A stretch of 7,083 bases of DNA from G020353355 sp050116155 (GTDB lineage: Bacteria; Desulfobacterota; Desulfobacteria; Desulfobacterales; JAHEIW01): NCBI GenBank assembly GCA_050116155.1, contig JASFPE010000311.1, positions 1 through 7,083 of the forward strand, read 5' to 3'. Below the pieces are notes generated by a model. The model made no database searches, had not been told where the DNA came from, and was given only the letters and a program-made list of their open reading frames with translations. The position numbers were made by a program, and so were the translations under genes. Positions within the stretch are counted from its first letter, which is position 1. Every line of letters begins with the position of its first letter. This document shows, piece by piece, positions 6,864-7,083 of this stretch.

Positions 6864-6891
6864 ATTTATTCCGCATTCCGCATTCCGAATT
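6864..6891. repeat. Heptad repeat, right arm of an intergenic inverted repeat
   Basis: CCGCATT, CCGCATT and CCGAATT occupy 6871-6891, preceded by the weaker unit ATTTATT. The arm pairs with 6759-6776 over 18 bp without mismatch. No T-run follows, so an intrinsic terminator is unlikely. In an operon transcript it would form a long hairpin between moxR and the DUF58 gene. Confidence 0.8.
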
Positions 6892-6953
6892 GGAGTACCT
6901 GTCACTAGGTAAATGAACGATGAAATTTGACACATAAAATTTAGAGTTCAATA

Positions 6954-7083
6954 ATGAATGACCAAATTGAATCCTTCCTCGATGATGAATTTTTAAGGAA
7001 GCTTGAAAAGCTTAAAATTGTTACTAAGAAGAGCACCCGCAGTCCGCAGCGCGGAGAATATCGCTCATGGCAAAGCGGGGAAG
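6954..7083 (+). CDS. DUF58 domain protein, N-terminal fragment (runs off the right edge)
   Basis: Only the first 43 residues are inside the window. FLDDEFLRKLEKLKIV (8-23) followed by a basic stretch and RGEYRSWQSGE (33-43) is the characteristic beginning of DUF58 proteins, in which a conserved helix is followed by the G-E-x-R-S-x-x-x-G motif leading into the DxR/DWR core. DUF58 proteins are usual partners of MoxR ATPases, and the position directly after moxR agrees. The start is well constrained: an in-frame TAG lies at 6942-6944 and the ATG at 6954 is the only start codon after it. The Shine-Dalgarno is poor (GAG at 6944-6946). No hydrophobic leader precedes the domain, as is usual for the shorter cytoplasmic DUF58 type. 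The rest of the protein cannot be assessed. Confidence 0.8.
   Translation, partial: MNDQIESFLDDEFLRKLEKLKIVTKKSTRSPQRGEYRSWQSGE

Noticed and set aside
6734..6916. A 60-codon open frame on the + strand between moxR and DUF58
   Set aside because: It is produced by the heptad-repeat arms and their loop; no Shine-Dalgarno precedes it and the composition is that of repeats, not a protein.
6927..6955. TTGACA (6927-6932) with AATAAT 17 bp downstream as a promoter for DUF58
   Set aside because: The -10 would overlap the start codon and transcription would begin inside the gene. TAAAAT at 6935-6940 lacks a -35 partner. Transcription from the operon promoter is simpler.

Overview
The window looks like a chromosomal segment of a moderately AT-rich Gram-negative bacterium. 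My best guess is the Desulfobacterota (Desulfobacteraceae/Desulfosarcinaceae type). This rests on the intergenic heptanucleotide repeats (GTTCGAY and GGAATGC/GCATTCC types), which I associate from memory with those genomes, and on the style of the MoxR-DUF58 operon. No rRNA, tRNA or other firm taxonomic marker is present, so this is an inference.

Left part (1-1300). A 326-bp non-coding flank carries an imperfect stem-loop resembling an integron attC site (84-141) and a small set of alternating inverted repeats (272-298). A free-standing HAD-superfamily hydrolase gene follows (327-1022). Its motif I is DxFxT instead of DxDxT. About 220 bp downstream is a rho-independent-type terminator (1246-1276).

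Middle part (1300-6701). The 514-bp gap between the HAD gene and the operon holds the terminator, two heptad-repeat blocks, a TTGACA-type promoter candidate and a nested hairpin in the presumed leader. Four genes then run head to tail on the + strand and all overlap: a 650-aa secreted or membrane-anchored protein with a glutamine-amidotransferase-like ectodomain; a 248-aa polytopic membrane protein, perhaps ABC-2 permease-like; a 500-aa protein with three N-terminal membrane segments, a helical middle, an acidic linker and a conserved-looking C-terminus; and a MoxR-family AAA+ ATPase with all its motifs intact. The overlaps are 4, 4 and 14 nt, so the four products are probably made in coordinated amounts.

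Right part (6702-7083). A 252-bp gap separates moxR from the start of a DUF58 gene, which runs off the window edge. The gap is almost filled by heptad-phased repeats, including an 18-bp perfect inverted repeat whose 92-bp loop contains a third heptad block.

The overall picture is a MoxR/DUF58 envelope-associated operon. MoxR ATPases are thought to act as chaperone-like remodelers, with DUF58 and (usually) von Willebrand factor A proteins as partners. The three upstream membrane proteins would be the membrane-embedded part or the substrate of that machine. Any VWA or transglutaminase-type genes would lie to the right of this window. The operon function is not established by the sequence. The least ordinary features are the heptad repeats inside the operon, the attC-like fold and the unusual HAD motif I.
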